Source: Pyrrhosoma nymphula (taxonomy: Eukaryota > Arthropoda > Insecta > Odonata > Coenagrionidae). Taken from it: a DNA stretch of 64,000 bases. The notes under the pieces are model-generated. The model saw nothing but the letters and a program-made list of their open reading frames with translations. It made no database searches and was not told the DNA's origin. Below are positions 1 through 11,580 of the stretch, piece by piece. Each line of letters starts with the position of its first letter. Within the stretch, counting starts at the first letter, position 1. The DNA is taken from positions 19,031,013-19,095,012 of the forward strand of contig OY754333.1 in assembly GCA_963573305.1 (NCBI GenBank), read 5' to 3'. Position numbers and translations under genes: made by a program.

Positions 1-2645
1 AAGCTCTTCACTAGCCTCTTTTTTACATCCTTACTTAAGGTCCATGTCATCAGCTCCCTTCTATCATTGAACGCTTCCTTCGCTAGCGCTATTCTCCTCC
101 TAATGTCTTTGCTACTATGTCCTGTTTCTTCCAGCGTACTACCCAAGTAATTAAATTGTTCTACTTGCTCCAGTTTGTGACTTCCTACTCTTATTACCAG
201 CTTAGCTTTCTTTGTCCTACAGAATCTCATTACTTTTGTTTTCCTATTATTTATCTTCATCCCGTATTTCTCACACTGTTTATCCAGAGCATCTACTAAA
301 GTTTGCAATCCTTTCGATGACCGACTGACCAACGCCTGGTCGTCTGCGAATCTAACCGACTTTATCCACTGGCCTCCTACTTTCATTCCCACCTCTAGCT
401 CATCCCATGCCTCTCTTACCATTTCCTCAGCATAGATGTTAAAAAGTAAAGGCGACAACGGGCACCCTTGCCGTACCCCGCGACCTATAACTGCCCACCC
501 TGATTCACCCTCAGCTACCCTTACCTGAGCCCTCTGCCCCATATATAAGTTTCGGATGAGTCTCCTGTCACGCCAATCTATTCCTATTTTCCCCAGTATC
601 TGCATTAGTTTCTCCCAGTTTACTCTGTCAAACGCCTTTTCGAAATCTACAAAGCAAGCGAAAACATCCTGATTATGCTCTATGTGTCTATCTATAAGTG
701 TCCTCATTACCGCAATCGCGTCTCTGGTTGCCCTCCCCTTCCTGAACCCAAATTGGTCATCGCCTAAATAGCACTTTGCTCTGCCCTCCAACCTTCTGTT
801 TAGTACTCTAAGCAACACTTTTGCCGCGTGCGAAATTAAACTGATTGTTCTATACTCCTCGCATTCTGAAGCTTTCTTCTTCTTCGGTATAGGTATTAAT
901 ACTGTTTTCACGAAATCCTCTGGCCATACTCCTTCCTCGTAGATCCTGCGAATAAGTTCGAAAAACGATTTTCTCCCCTTACTACCTAGATTCTTCAGGA
1001 GCTCCGAAGGTAGGTTATCGGCTCCCACGGCTTTTCTACCCTTCATCTCTCTTAGTGCCCTCTCTATTTCACTCTCAAGTAACTCTGGTCCGAGGTTATC
1101 CTTATCTATTGTTCCTTCGTCCTCTAGATCTAGGCTAAGGGGTCTATTCTCGCTGTCATATAGCTCCTCTACGTATTCTCTCCATCTTTCTTGAATATCT
1201 TCCTGTTCGATTAATATCTTCCCTGTTTTGTCCTTAACCTTTGGTATCGCTTGACCTCTCTTACCACCCGATAACGTTTTCACCTTGGCGTACAAAGCGC
1301 CCACTTCCCCCTCCTCCTGCATCTTTTCCATTTCCTCACATTGTCCCTTCCACCAGTTTTCTTTTGCCCGATTGGTCACTCGCCTGAGTTTATTATTCAA
1401 TTCCTTGTACTTCCTCTTGCCTACGTCGGTGTTCACGTTTTTCCATATCCTTCTCTCCTCCATTTTCTTTATCATTTCTTCTGTAACCCACTGCTTCTTA
1501 ACCCTCTTCTTTTCCACCGTTCCTATTGTTTTCTCTGCCGCTGCTGCGATGACTGTTTTTATAACTTCCCATATTTTCTCTATGGTTCCCATCCGCTTCT
1601 CTTCACCTATGTTCTTTTCTACTAGCTCTTGGTATTCCCTCCTTTTCAACCCTTTCAATGCTTCAAGGTTCCACCTCTTTATCTTCCTACCTTTACAAAG
1701 CCTTTTGAATCTAACTTCACACTTCATCATCACCAAGTTATGATCCGAGTCCGCATCCGCCCCTGGATAGCTACGAGAGTTTTTTACACTGTTTCTAAAT
1801 CTCTGCCTTACCATTATATAATCAATTTGGTATCTCCCAGTATCACCCGGCATTTTCCATGTGTACCTACGCCTGGGGTGATGTTTAAACCAAGTGTTTG
1901 TCACTACTAATTTATTTCTTCTACAAAATTCAACTGCCTTTTCCCCGCGATCATTTCTTCTTCCTAGCCCAAACCCTCCTACTTCTAATCCGTCCCTCCC
2001 TTCCCCCACCACTGCATTCCAGTCACCCATCACTATCAGGTTTTTCTTTCCCGGAACTTCTCTAATTATTTCTTCTACTTGCTCGTACACCTCTTCCACC
2101 TCTTCCTCCCTAGAGTTGCTCGTAGGCATGTATACCTGGACCAGTACGAAATTCGTCGGACGTGCTTTTATTTCTACCACTAGTATCCTGTCGCTCACCT
2201 GTTCAATGTTTACCACCCTCAGTCCCAACTTTGTGTTTAGTACCATGCCTACCCCCCGTTGACTCTCATCTCCCCCACTATAGATTACCCTGTAGCTATC
2301 ACTCCAATAGTCCCCGCTATCCTTCCATCTCACCTCGCACAATCCCAAAACATCTATTTTTCCTTTTTCCATTTCCTGCTTAATATTTTCAAGCTTCCCG
2401 GCCCTCATCATGGTCCTTACGTTCCAAGTGCCTATTTTTATCACTGTTTCCCTCCTCCTCTTCCACTTTTTCTTCTTCTTCTCCCTCCTATCCCTTGTAT
2501 CCGCCGATGATGATGCTGCTGTGCAAGGATTTCGTATGTTGACGACCGCGGAGGCCTTGCCTCCCCCGCTGCCGGGCACGACACCCGCCCTAGTGGGCGG
2601 CGTCCCGTAGTTGCCAGGAATCAATTCTCTTTGAATGACTTTCAT
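1..2645 (-). CDS. LINE polyprotein: APE endonuclease + reverse transcriptase, partial at window edge
   Basis: Read by hand on the minus strand, the frame from the ATG at 2645 has no stop down to base 1, giving at least 881 codons. The first 65 residues are basic and low in complexity. An apurinic-like (EEP) endonuclease follows: GTWNVRT near residue 75, GDWN near 209 and SDHNLV near 301. The reverse transcriptase starts at about 540, with YRTISLIS near 600, FVDFEKAFD near 667, GVRQGCPLSPLLFN near 722 and catalytic FADD near 765 (Phe in place of the usual Tyr). The domain order and the endonuclease style recall the RTE/BovB group ('craniofacial development protein 2-like' in many annotations); the clade is inferred, the enzyme class is clear. 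The 3' part of the frame is not in the window, so whether the whole ORF is intact is unknown. Confidence 0.85.
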   Translation of the reverse strand, partial: MKVIQRELIPGNYGTPPTRAGVVPGSGGGKASAVVNIRNPCTAASSSADTRDRREKKKKKWKRRRETVIKIGTWNVRTMMRAGKLENIKQEMEKGKIDVLGLCEVRWKDSGDYWSDSYRVIYSGGDESQRGVGMVLNTKLGLRVVNIEQVSDRILVVEIKARPTNFVLVQVYMPTSNSREEEVEEVYEQVEEIIREVPGKKNLIVMGDWNAVVGEGRDGLEVGGFGLGRRNDRGEKAVEFCRRNKLVVTNTWFKHHPRRRYTWKMPGDTGRYQIDYIMVRQRFRNSVKNSRSYPGADADSDHNLVMMKCEVRFKRLCKGRKIKRWNLEALKGLKRREYQELVEKNIGEEKRMGTIEKIWEVIKTVIAAAAEKTIGTVEKKRVKKQWVTEEMIKKMEERRIWKNVNTDVGKRKYKELNNKLRRVTNRAKENWWKGQCEEMEKMQEEGEVGALYAKVKTLSGGKRGQAIPKVKDKTGKILIEQEDIQERWREYVEELYDSENRPLSLDLEDEGTIDKDNLGPELLESEIERALREMKGRKAVGADNLPSELLKNLGSKGRKSFFELIRRIYEEGVWPEDFVKTVLIPIPKKKKASECEEYRTISLISHAAKVLLRVLNRRLEGRAKCYLGDDQFGFRKGRATRDAIAVMRTLIDRHIEHNQDVFACFVDFEKAFDRVNWEKLMQILGKIGIDWRDRRLIRNLYMGQRAQVRVAEGESGWAVIGRGVRQGCPLSPLLFNIYAEEMVREAWDELEVGMKVGGQWIKSVRFADDQALVSRSSKGLQTLVDALDKQCEKYGMKINNRKTKVMRFCRTKKAKLVIRVGSHKLEQVEQFNYLGSTLEETGHSSKDIRRRIALAKEAFNDRRELMTWTLSKDVKKRLVKS

Positions 2646-2870
2646 GTTCTGGGAGGAGATAGTTGAGAGGTATCCCACGCGACTCAACGGTATTTTTAAC
2701 GTGACACCATCACGGAACTACCTTTCGTCTGGCTCCTACCCTTCGACCTATCTGGCATGGGTGGCCCTACCAGGAGCAATGTACTTGCTCCTGCCAGTCC
2801 AGCTCTAGGGGTCATTGGAACTCACAAGCCCTTCCACCACGTCAAGGTCGTAGTTCAAGGAAAGGGGAAA
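1..2870 (-). mobile_element. RTE-like non-LTR retrotransposon (LINE), 5' part
   Basis: A non-LTR retrotransposon on the minus strand enters the window at its 5' end near 2870 and runs off the left edge. The roughly 225 bases before the start codon at 2645 look like an untranslated leader and hold a short palindrome (GGAGCAAGTAC/GTACTTGCTCC-like, about 2776-2796). The plus-strand ORFs over 117-2610 are antisense shadows of this element. A decayed fragment of the same family lies on the plus strand at 19170-20345, so this is a multicopy family. The 3' end is outside the window. Confidence 0.85.
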
Positions 2871-3807
2871 ATAATATATACGTGCTATATTTCCTTAAAC
2901 GTTGTTTGAATACAATATTAAATTCAGGAAATTAAGTTTAAGAAAATATACCTAATGAAAGATTTATTCGTATCAAAAGATTTTATTTCCACTATTTATT
3001 ATTTTACGTGTAGTTCAATCGAAAATGTTATGATAATTTTTACAGCTCTTTTCGAAAATGAAACTATTTTTAATGCTGGGTATATAATTATTATCTACTA
3101 TGAGAGAGATCCAAGAGAACCAAGATAGATTATTCACGGGACCGAATTATTAGAAATTTACGGTAACATAACATAAATGTGATTTTCTTTGATTTTATTA
3201 AGTACCTCAGTACATCTGAGTATACGCTGGTGTATCACTTTTAATTGGAAATGACTTGCGTACTTATAATTTTGTTAATAGATATAAATAATTATTTTTG
3301 CTCTTATATTAGCATAATCAACGCATTCTTTTATAGCAGAACAAGTTATAAGCCTAATAAGACAATTTATTCATTTCGTTTTAAATATTTAAAATATAAA
3401 TATTTATTTTAAAACCTGTGACGTGGAAATCTTTTATGAAAGTTTTTTTCAGCATGAGATCACTAATGATCGACAAGCTTTTTCATCTTGATTGAGTTTG
3501 TTCAGAGCAATTTCGATTCTGATAATGCCTGTCTTGGTTGATACAAAGACTAAAATCATATAAGGATAGTTTTTTAGTTTATACTGTTCCATAAATAAAT
3601 TCAAGGCACTGATTTGATGATATAAAGAAGGAAATCGACGGTATGACGCGAGATGTTGTGGAACATAATAAAATGAAATATTAACAAAAGTTGTCGTATA
3701 TGTCCACTTAAATAATTAAAGTGGACGTATACGAAAACCTTTGTTTTTATTTTCATATACAGAAGGTTTGCATAGGCTTCTTGTAGATATCCTGGTTAGG
3801 CATCTCT
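2871..3807. other. AT-rich spacer, nothing recognised
   Basis: AT-rich DNA between the LINE 5' end and the TTAA that opens the piggyBac element. No coding signal or convincing repeat was seen. Confidence 0.6.
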
Positions 3808-3890
3808 TAACCCATTCACTGCGGCATGACGTCTTATCACGTCATGGTTGTCTATACCCGCTGGCTGATGACGTCCTATCACGTCATGGG
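3808..3890 (+). repeat. piggyBac-type left terminal repeat with two CRE-like palindromes
   Basis: TTAA plus CCCATTCACTGCGG, then two copies of a TGACGT-n6-ACGTCA palindrome about 41 bases apart. These resemble cAMP-response-element half sites and could be transposase- or bZIP-binding subterminal repeats; binding is inference. Confidence 0.6.
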
Positions 3891-5639
3891 TACCGTTAAG
3901 CTTTTTGCTTTCGTAGAGGGCCCGTTCCTTCGCCTAGCAACCTTGGAGTGCTCTCCCGTCCCTCAGTATAGCTCAGGCAGTCGTTCACTGAAGACTGTTT
4001 GGATCTACGTCTATTTTGTGCATCGCAAAAAATTTTCTTATAACTCAAGGTAAGCGTTTTTTTCGTTTTTCATGTACTCTTGCACACACTATTTTGTGAA
4101 TACTTATTTATTTTCGTTTTCTTAACTTGTTTTGTTTCTTCATTCTTGTTATTTTAATTAATTTCCGGGTGGATAAATATGTTGTATTTTGGTGAAAAAG
4201 TTTGTTTATTTTTATTAATAATGAACATTTTAGCTGTTATTTTTCGAAAAAAATAGCCTTTCTTTTATCTTATGCAATAAATGGATAGATCTTTTGTTCT
4301 TTTTAAGACATTTAATAATATGTTTATTTATATGGTCAGGTTAGTTTAGGATATCATCGTTTTAAAGAGCCAATGTTGTTTTTATCACGATTTATTTCAA
4401 AAATTTTTATTTATTTTCGGCTCTCACTGACAGGAATTTGCCAATAGTATCTTGTTCCCTGTGATAGCGCAGCATCCGTTGAGCAGTCGATCTTTTGCTT
4501 ATCAAAGTAAGTATCTCTTGCTATTTTATGAAATGATTTGTAGTTGATGCTCTTTTACCATTTGTGCATATTTTTTATTTCAACTGTCCTTTATTCTAGT
4601 TCGTCTTCTACGGCAATACCTCTATCTTTGGCAATCTTCTTCTATCTTCTTGGAAGAAGGAACCTTATATCAAGGTATTTTATATTTATTATCTTTAAAA
4701 ATTCATTTGTTATAACTAACCAAATGCAAAGTATCCTATTGAATAACATTAAATTTTTAATTAGTTATTATTAAGTTCAGTTTTTATTTGTACTGTCGAA
4801 AGACTTACATATTTTATACATAATTTTCCGAGCGCCAGTGGGGTCAATTTTCTTCGCACCTTCTTCTTTTATACTTTTTATGACTCTTCCATCTCAGATT
4901 ATTCCAACAACGCTGTCTTTCAAGTGTCAGTCGACATCAGCATTTATCGGATTTCATTTATAGCGTAGACATACATTTTACTTCTGAAAGTCGAGTGCGC
5001 GCGGGCTGCACCGAAGCGTTTTCTCATTAGTCATCATTTGTTCCCCTTTTTAAACTAATTTCTTTGTAAATGTTACCTATTCTCCGTGAGATCTTTGTAA
5101 CGATGTTTTTCTTTTGAGAAAGCTTTGATTCTGCACTTACGACGAAGAAAAAGAGTAAAACATACTTAGTATACGGTAGTGGAATGTCATTGTACCCAGC
5201 GAGTGAGTTGATATTCTTTCCTCGTGCTCAAAATGTTCTCATATTTGTGCGTTTTTCATTCGACAGAATGGTTTTTCAAGGGGCTCTTCGGATGAAAATT
5301 AATGAAATGAGAATTGAAGCATTCAACATCTCGTGATTATATTTGTACGCGTCTCAGCATTCTGCTTCTTTCGTAAATCAAGTGGAAGATAAAACAAACT
5401 CATTGACAGGTGAACCTGAGAAAGTATTTACAAAATTTTCTAAATAGACCCGTCGCGAATGTCGTTCGTTTTTATTCCTTCAGATATATATTAAAAACTC
5501 ACGATGCGTAATGGAAAGTGAATAAGTTAGTGCCTAATCAAGATTTCTTGGGAGCAACATCTAGAATGCATGTACAAATGTCAGTAGAACCATTAGTGTT
5601 AGACCAAAGACAAGGAAAGAACGAGAAAAAATAAAGAAG

Positions 5640-5727
5640 TTGGAAAAACCCTGTGGACAGCACGTTGACCCCTTGTCTTTTGCTCTAACCTCTACCCTAA
5701 AACGTGCGACGTACAGGGTTTTTCCAA
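5640..5727. repeat. Hairpin: 27-bp inverted repeat around a pyrimidine-rich loop
   Basis: TTGGAAAAACCCTGT at 5640-5654 is repeated inverted and perfect at 5713-5727. The inner CACGTT/AACGTG also pair, extending the arms to about 27 bp with five mismatches. The loop is about 34 bases. It lies between the piggyBac left end and its transposase, so it may be a small foldback insertion or part of the element. Confidence 0.7.
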
Positions 5728-6345
5728 CCCCTCCCAATTCTCTTTTTTCTTTCTTCCGCAGCAGGCACCCTCGCCACACCAAAAGTGGTCCACTCTGCTT
5801 TCCGACCCCCGCCGTGCCGCCGAAACATTGAAATTTGGTATTCCCGCAAGAGACGCATTGAGCTGGGTACATGTAAACAGCGGCAAATTATTTCCTCGTT
5901 TCTTCATGTCACCGAGGGAGCGCCTCTCTGGAGGGGTTAGGAGATAGAGGGCAGGATTAGATGTCCACGTATGGGTGGCAGGTAGTCCTCAGGAATGGAA
6001 GGGTTCCCTGCTTGAGACCATCGGCACATCTTGACCGTAGGGACTCTAACCTTCATAGTTAAAAACTTCCCCCCTTGCCCAGCCACGCATCCCACCCTCT
6101 GATAGGTATACGTATCTATACAAAGAAATTTTCCGCTTTACTATGCCCAAATATCGCAATAAGCATCATGTCTTCATTACATAATACATATGTGTGGAAA
6201 TCACGAAGTAAATTTTATAATGGGTTGGCCAGGATTTAGCGATGTCAGCTCGATCTAACACCTTCATATATTTTTTTATTTGATACTTGGAATTTCAAGC
6301 CTCCATCTCCACCTTTCTACATTTTTTTACTTTTAAATTTTATGC

Positions 6346-8190
6346 AGATGATTCGACGAAGAACGAAGAGAAAGGCGGATTCAATTGAAGAAGTTGAGTC
6401 GCTTCCCCCTTCCTCTTCACTGCAGGACCCCCAGCCATCCACTTCGAAGCAGGATCCACAGCCTCTAACACTCCCCTCCGAAATCTCGGCCTATTCCAGG
6501 CGAGATTACTCGGAGGAGGAGATGTGAGACCTTTTGGAGGGAAGTGAGGAGGAGCTGGAGAGCTCGGATTTCTCCGGGGACTCCGAGTATGGGGACAGTG
6601 CTGAGGACAGCGATGAGGAACAAATACCACAGTCGGATACGTCACTGTTGTCTCCTTCTACGCCCTCTTTAAATCACCCAGACCCAGGTCCTCCTCCTCC
6701 TGCCCCCGAACTCATTAACTCTTCTACCAATCCTTCCTTACCACGTCATACCGCACGGTCCCGGAGTTCAGTACCCACACAAAATCTCCCCTTCATTGAA
6801 AACCCTGGCCTCATCACTCTGCCGTCTTCGAGGAAACCTATCGACTTCTTTCGTCTCCTCTTTCCCGATTCTCTCGTTCACGCAATAGTTGATCAGACGA
6901 ATGAGTTCACTGTTCATCTTATGTAGACAAATGTGTCTCCGAAAGCAAGGATAGGGAAGTGGAAAAAATTGATCTTTGATGAGTTTTTAACCTTCATAGG
7001 TTTATTGTTCCACATGGAGACTATTCCTCTAAGCAGAATATCAGATGATTGAAGTACTGATTTTCTGTTTTACCTACCTTTCTTTCGGAAATGCATGATC
7101 GTGATCAATTCCTTTCCATTCTGTAAGCTCTCCACTTTTCACCTAACCCCAATCCTGATGACCCTCCACCCTTTATAAAGTCCGACCACTTTTAAATTCC
7201 TTCCGTACCATAATGGACTTCCTGGTCATTCCTTCCCGTAACCTTTGTATTGACGAGTATATGCTTCTTAGGAAGGGGAGGTTGCGATTCCGTATTAATA
7301 TGAAATCCATGAAGCATAAGTACGGAATCAAGCTGTATATGCTGACCGAGAGTTCCGGACTTGTTCTGAGATTTCTCGTGAATGCTGGTGCAGGGGACTC
7401 TGAACTTGGAGAGCGTGGACATGTTGATCACGTTGTCCATAAATTAATGGATGGTCGTTTAGATAACGGCCATTCGTTGTTTATGGACAACTATTACAAA
7501 AGTGTCAATTTGATTCACACTCTGCTTGAGAGGAGAACGCATTGCACAGGAACTCTCAGATCAAACCGGAAGGAAAACCCGTCCGAAGTGGTAAAGGCTA
7601 AATTGAGACGGGGTGAAGTTGTGGATGTCTATACTAATGATGGGGTCTGTGTCTTCAAATGAAAGGATAAAAGAGACGTTCTGATGATCAGTTCCGAATT
7701 CAGAAGTTGCATGGTTGACATGCCTTCTCGAAGAGGAGATGGGGTTGTTTCCAAGCCAGAGGCCGTTGTCAAGTACAACGAGTTGATGGGAGGAATCGAC
7801 CACTTTGTCAAAGATGGCATACTATCCTATTGAGAGGAAAACCCTGAAGTGATATAAAAAGTTAGACATTCATATATTTCACCTCATCTTATTCAATAGC
7901 TTTTTAATTTTCCAAAAATATACAGAAAAAACTCCCATTCTTGATTTCTGACTCTCCGTAACTATGTCCATCATTCTTCCATCCTATGCAACCGATCCCA
8001 AACCTGCAATATCTTCCAGACCTTCATTCCATTTCCCACAAATTATCCTCCTCGAAGGCGGCAAAAAAACCTTTCGTAGATGCAAATATTGCTATTCCCA
8101 AGGGCGTAGAAGGGAAACGGCGTATATCTGCCCTGACTGTGAAGGGTCCCCCTCGACTCTGCCCGGAATGCTTCACAGGCTATGTTAATT
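6346..8190 (+). pseudogene. piggyBac transposase pseudogene (DDE_Tnp_1_7 type)
   Basis: The frame starts at ATGATTCGACG directly after an acceptor-like CAG and begins with a basic, then strongly acidic, Ser/Pro-rich N-terminus. An in-frame TGA at 6525 and a TAG at 6924 interrupt it, followed by further stops and frameshifts. Catalytic-core pieces are recognisable: IENPGLI near 6797, KARIGKWKKL near 6943, CIDEYML near 7246, HKYGIKLYMLTES near 7316, FMDNYYKS near 7482, GTLRSNRK near 7552 and NELMGGIDHF near 7780. Asp codons at the three positions expected for the DDD triad survive. A cysteine-rich zinc-binding tail follows in two frames: CKYCYS near 8080, CPDCEG near 8130, LCPECF near 8158. It is recognisable but dead, and no longer encodes an active enzyme. 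Confidence 0.85.
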
Positions 8191-8219
8191 ATAAAATAAA
8201 TAAATTAACGAAGCATTAA

Positions 8220-10058
8220 GGCATAAATTATGTAAACATTTTTTTGTAATTTGTTTATACTGAAAAGGATGAGCTTATATTAAATTTTTATGCATCATTT
8301 TAGTATATTTCTTTTTGTTTTGTAAATTTCATATTTATTTGTATCGTCATTGTTAAATTAGAGTTGGTTAATTTGTTAATCATTTGGAATTTTATAAATA
8401 AAATAACATGGTGTAATAAAACTAAAACTGTACGTAAATTTACTTTGTTTATGCTTTCTGATGTTGAAGTTTGATATGTCATATTTTCTGCTCACCCACA
8501 GGTAAAAGAATCCGCAATTACATTCATACTTAGCAGATATTGATGTTGCTCTCCACTTAATGTGATTCTGTACGTTGGCAGAAGTAATATTGGCTGTTGT
8601 CGGGTATAGTCTAGTAATTTTCAAGTGTTATTTTCTTCAAAACGATGTGATCAGCGATTTTTTTATTATTTTAAAGCGATTTATCAGGTTTGGTGCATGT
8701 GTTTTGTTATGCAAATTAAAGTAATTGGATATTCTCATTGATTAATCGTGGGAGGAAAGAATTTAACCAAATCCTGTCGATGATTTTACTGCAGTCATCA
8801 CGTTAAACGTCAGATATATGGACTTGTATCTGTGATGATTATGCTATACAAAGTCTTTTTTTAGTCTATCAAATCCAAATTAGTTTGACGTAATCGTTGC
8901 TCTATGTTATCTGGCTAATGAGTGTCCATATAATTTCATGCTTTCACTTAACTGGCTCTCGCAGCTTGTTTGACAATCGGACTGCATAAAATCATCGCCA
9001 GATTCGCCAAGTTTACTTATCAGAATGAATTGGGTGGCTCAAAGTAATCTCGTTCTCGAAGTTTTCATTGCACTTGAAATCGGCGATGCAATTAAAATTC
9101 AAATCAAGTGCCATGAACACTCATATCTCGCCAAGTTTTATCGTTCGCCTTCAACAGCTAGGAACGTCAAGCATTTCGAGTCACATGCAAAATGTAGACT
9201 CGACAAATAAGTTAATTTATGATTTTCAGTGATTTAACTTAGGCGACGGATTTTTCATGATCTCGTCGTAAAAAACTAGGAAAATACTACCATTAAATTA
9301 AAATTGGAAAAGGTAAAAACTGTTGATTTTTTTAAATAAAGTTCCTCGTACAGATGAAATAGAGTTTGATGCTAGAATAATAATGACATAAGTTCCAGCG
9401 TAAATTGTGTTGCTTTATGAACCTCAAATGAATGAGCTTTTAAATATTTCTTTATGAATCTCATTCTATAAAAACTTCTTCTATAAATCTGTGGTGAATC
9501 TGGTTAAAGACTGTGTCTATTTCTTCAGTCACGAGGCCGAATAGTTTCAAACCATTCCTTCTTCGTATGTCAAACTTAACTCATGACGAATTTGTAACAT
9601 CATGCTCTAGAAGCAACATCACTTAGTTCATTGTTCAGCAACCTACGGCACGCGAAAGGTTAGTTGGTGGCAGGCCAAGAAAGCTATGATTGAATTAATT
9701 TTCGGATATTTTATGCCCTTGCTTTGGGGTGGCACGCGCCCGGAAAATAATTAAATGCTATGTAAAATGTGACATGCGCGCACAAAACGGTTGCCGACAT
9801 CTGACCTAGCTGATAGACAGCGTACGACTCTATGGGCGAAATTGGTGGAGTGATGATCTTTATAAGAAACTACTGCTTCCTGCATCATTGGCTTTTTGCA
9901 TTCATGTACATTTTCAAACAGCTTTTTTCTTGAAAAAAAAGTATATGATACCATGCAAAATCTGTAAATTAAGTAAAATATTGGCAGGTACCACAAAAAC
10001 ATTGTAACCAAAGACTGATCAAAAACTGAGCAGCAGCTGATCGAGTTTTTTGAAACAC
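8220..10058. other. Non-coding spacer, nothing recognised
   Basis: AT-rich sequence. Short ORFs here (for example 9025-9210 +, 9751-10065 -) have no family signature and look like chance. Confidence 0.55.
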
Positions 10059-10230
10059 TTACCACTTACTGGTGAGAAAATTCATCAGTTACTAGTAAAA
10101 TTCATCAAGTACTGGCGAGAAAGCTAAGTCACTAGTTCTGGTAAGAAAGGTTCATCATTTTTCTATCAACGCCTATCAGTTATTGGTGAAAATTGACCTG
10201 TAACTAATGGATTTCACCAGTTCTTTTTCT
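10059..10230. repeat. Degenerate short tandem repeat (CATCAGTTACTGGTGA-like)
   Basis: A unit of roughly 28-35 bases resembling TTCATCAGTTACTGGTGAGAAA recurs about five times with heavy divergence (near 10059, 10089, 10123, 10165 and 10196). It reads as an old minisatellite. Confidence 0.5.
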
Positions 10231-11231
10231 TAAGGGGTAAAACTACAAATTAAAGTCTTAAATCAATATATGCTTACTATTTTTGGTAATTCACCATTCC
10301 GAATAACAAATATAACTAGGGATCATTCTTGATGGTTATCTGATTCGTAGAAGATACCCAAATTGTTAATCAAAAATAAGCGGATAATGCTCCTTGACAG
10401 ATATCATCGTTCAGCCGCGTAATCCCTGGTGAAATAATGACGTTATTATTAGCTTCTGGTTCAGCGATACGATTCGAGCGTGAATTCAACACCACCACTC
10501 GGAATGACAAGAGTTGAAATTAATTCGCTTTCCACCAAAACGCGTTAGCCTGATCCGCGTAATGTAAATTTAATTGATCCCATTCATACTCTATGTCAGT
10601 GGTCTTAGTTCTGCCGACTCCCACATGAATATTAACCGTGGATTAACCCTATGATCGTCGCGTGTGTCAAGTGGAATATTAATATTCCCTAATGACCCGA
10701 ACCCATTCATCCTCTACGTTTTCGGGATAAGATGTCTATATCCCCGTCCCTTTATCATTTGCGAGGATCGGAATTAAACCCGTGGCGTTCAAATAAAATA
10801 CGCTGGCTCTCCTCGTCCTAGTCTTCCCCCCACCGTCGCTGCTCTGATTATTCAAACTCGTGTCCCACGTTATCACTTAACTCCCTCCATACAATTGGAA
10901 TTAAGCCCCTTAACCACGGGTCATAATTCAAAACGCTATCGTCATGTAGATTTCACATACACACAAAAGCATGCGGTGTGCGTTACATAAATTTTAACAG
11001 GTGGAAAGATCGATAAACCAATGAATAATTCAATGTATGCCATTACGATCTAACGCTTAGGGAGATTAACCAGAAATCGAATGTTCCCTGGGCTCAGCGG
11101 TAAAACTTACGGCGCATAAGGAGTTCTAAGGTGATTGCGGAATCACTTCAACGCTTCACTCTGTCAAAATTAAGACTAATCACTCTCTATCTGGAAGTCT
11201 TGAGCCATGTTATGATAAAAAAGTGAAGAAA
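10231..11231. other. Non-coding spacer, nothing recognised
   Basis: Mixed-composition sequence without a coding or repeat signature I can name. Confidence 0.5.
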
Positions 11232-11580
11232 AAGTCTTTCGACGTATTTTCGGATATTATTCAATGAGATCTATTGAAACCAGCAGCTGAAAATATAAAA
11301 ATACACTGTTCATTTTTGCGTGTAAACGGACGTGTTTTTAAGTTTTTTTGTTTGTATTTTGCTCGTGGGACATCATTCCCTGTGCATCGCGTGTCCAGTA
11401 GTATCATATGTGGATGCCATTAGGTTTCTCCGCGGCCGAAGCAATAGAGACGGCAACGAGAAAGCGACTCGAACCAGTGACTTCTGAGCCAGCCGGCTGG
11501 CACATTGCATCGATTAAGCAAACTCTAGGTGCCTATTAAGTTATTTTGAGCGAGATATCACTTCGCTTGAAATTCTATGA
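11232..11580 (+). repeat. Left arm of a large inverted repeat
   Basis: About 350 bases that recur inverted at 12908-13281 with roughly 85-90% identity by eye. Landmarks shared by both arms: AGATCTATTGAAACCAGCAG, CGTTTACAC-like and GGGACATCATTCCCTGTG-like stretches, a CCAGCCGGCTGG palindrome, and CTTCGCTTGAAATTCTATGA at the inner end. Confidence 0.85.

Larger units (their letters stand above)
3808..8660 (+). mobile_element. Decayed piggyBac-superfamily DNA transposon
   Basis: The left boundary is a TTAA at 3808-3811 followed by CCCATTCACTGCGG, the usual form of a piggyBac terminal repeat. Two near-palindromes of the form TGACGT-n6-ACGTCA follow at about 3828 and 3869. A GC-richer leader (about 3890-4050) ends in a splice-donor-like CAAG|GTAAGC, and a typical acceptor (TTTTATGCAG) directly precedes the transposase ATG at 6346, so the element may have had a 5'-UTR intron. 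No intact right TIR was found; the right limit near 8660 rests only on a weak resemblance (GGGTATAGTC near 8604) to the reverse complement of the left end. The TTAA target habit is known for the family; the exact extent is inferred. Confidence 0.6.

Noticed and set aside
117..2610. Several plus-strand ORFs of 60-152 codons.
   Set aside because: They are antisense to the single long LINE frame on the minus strand.
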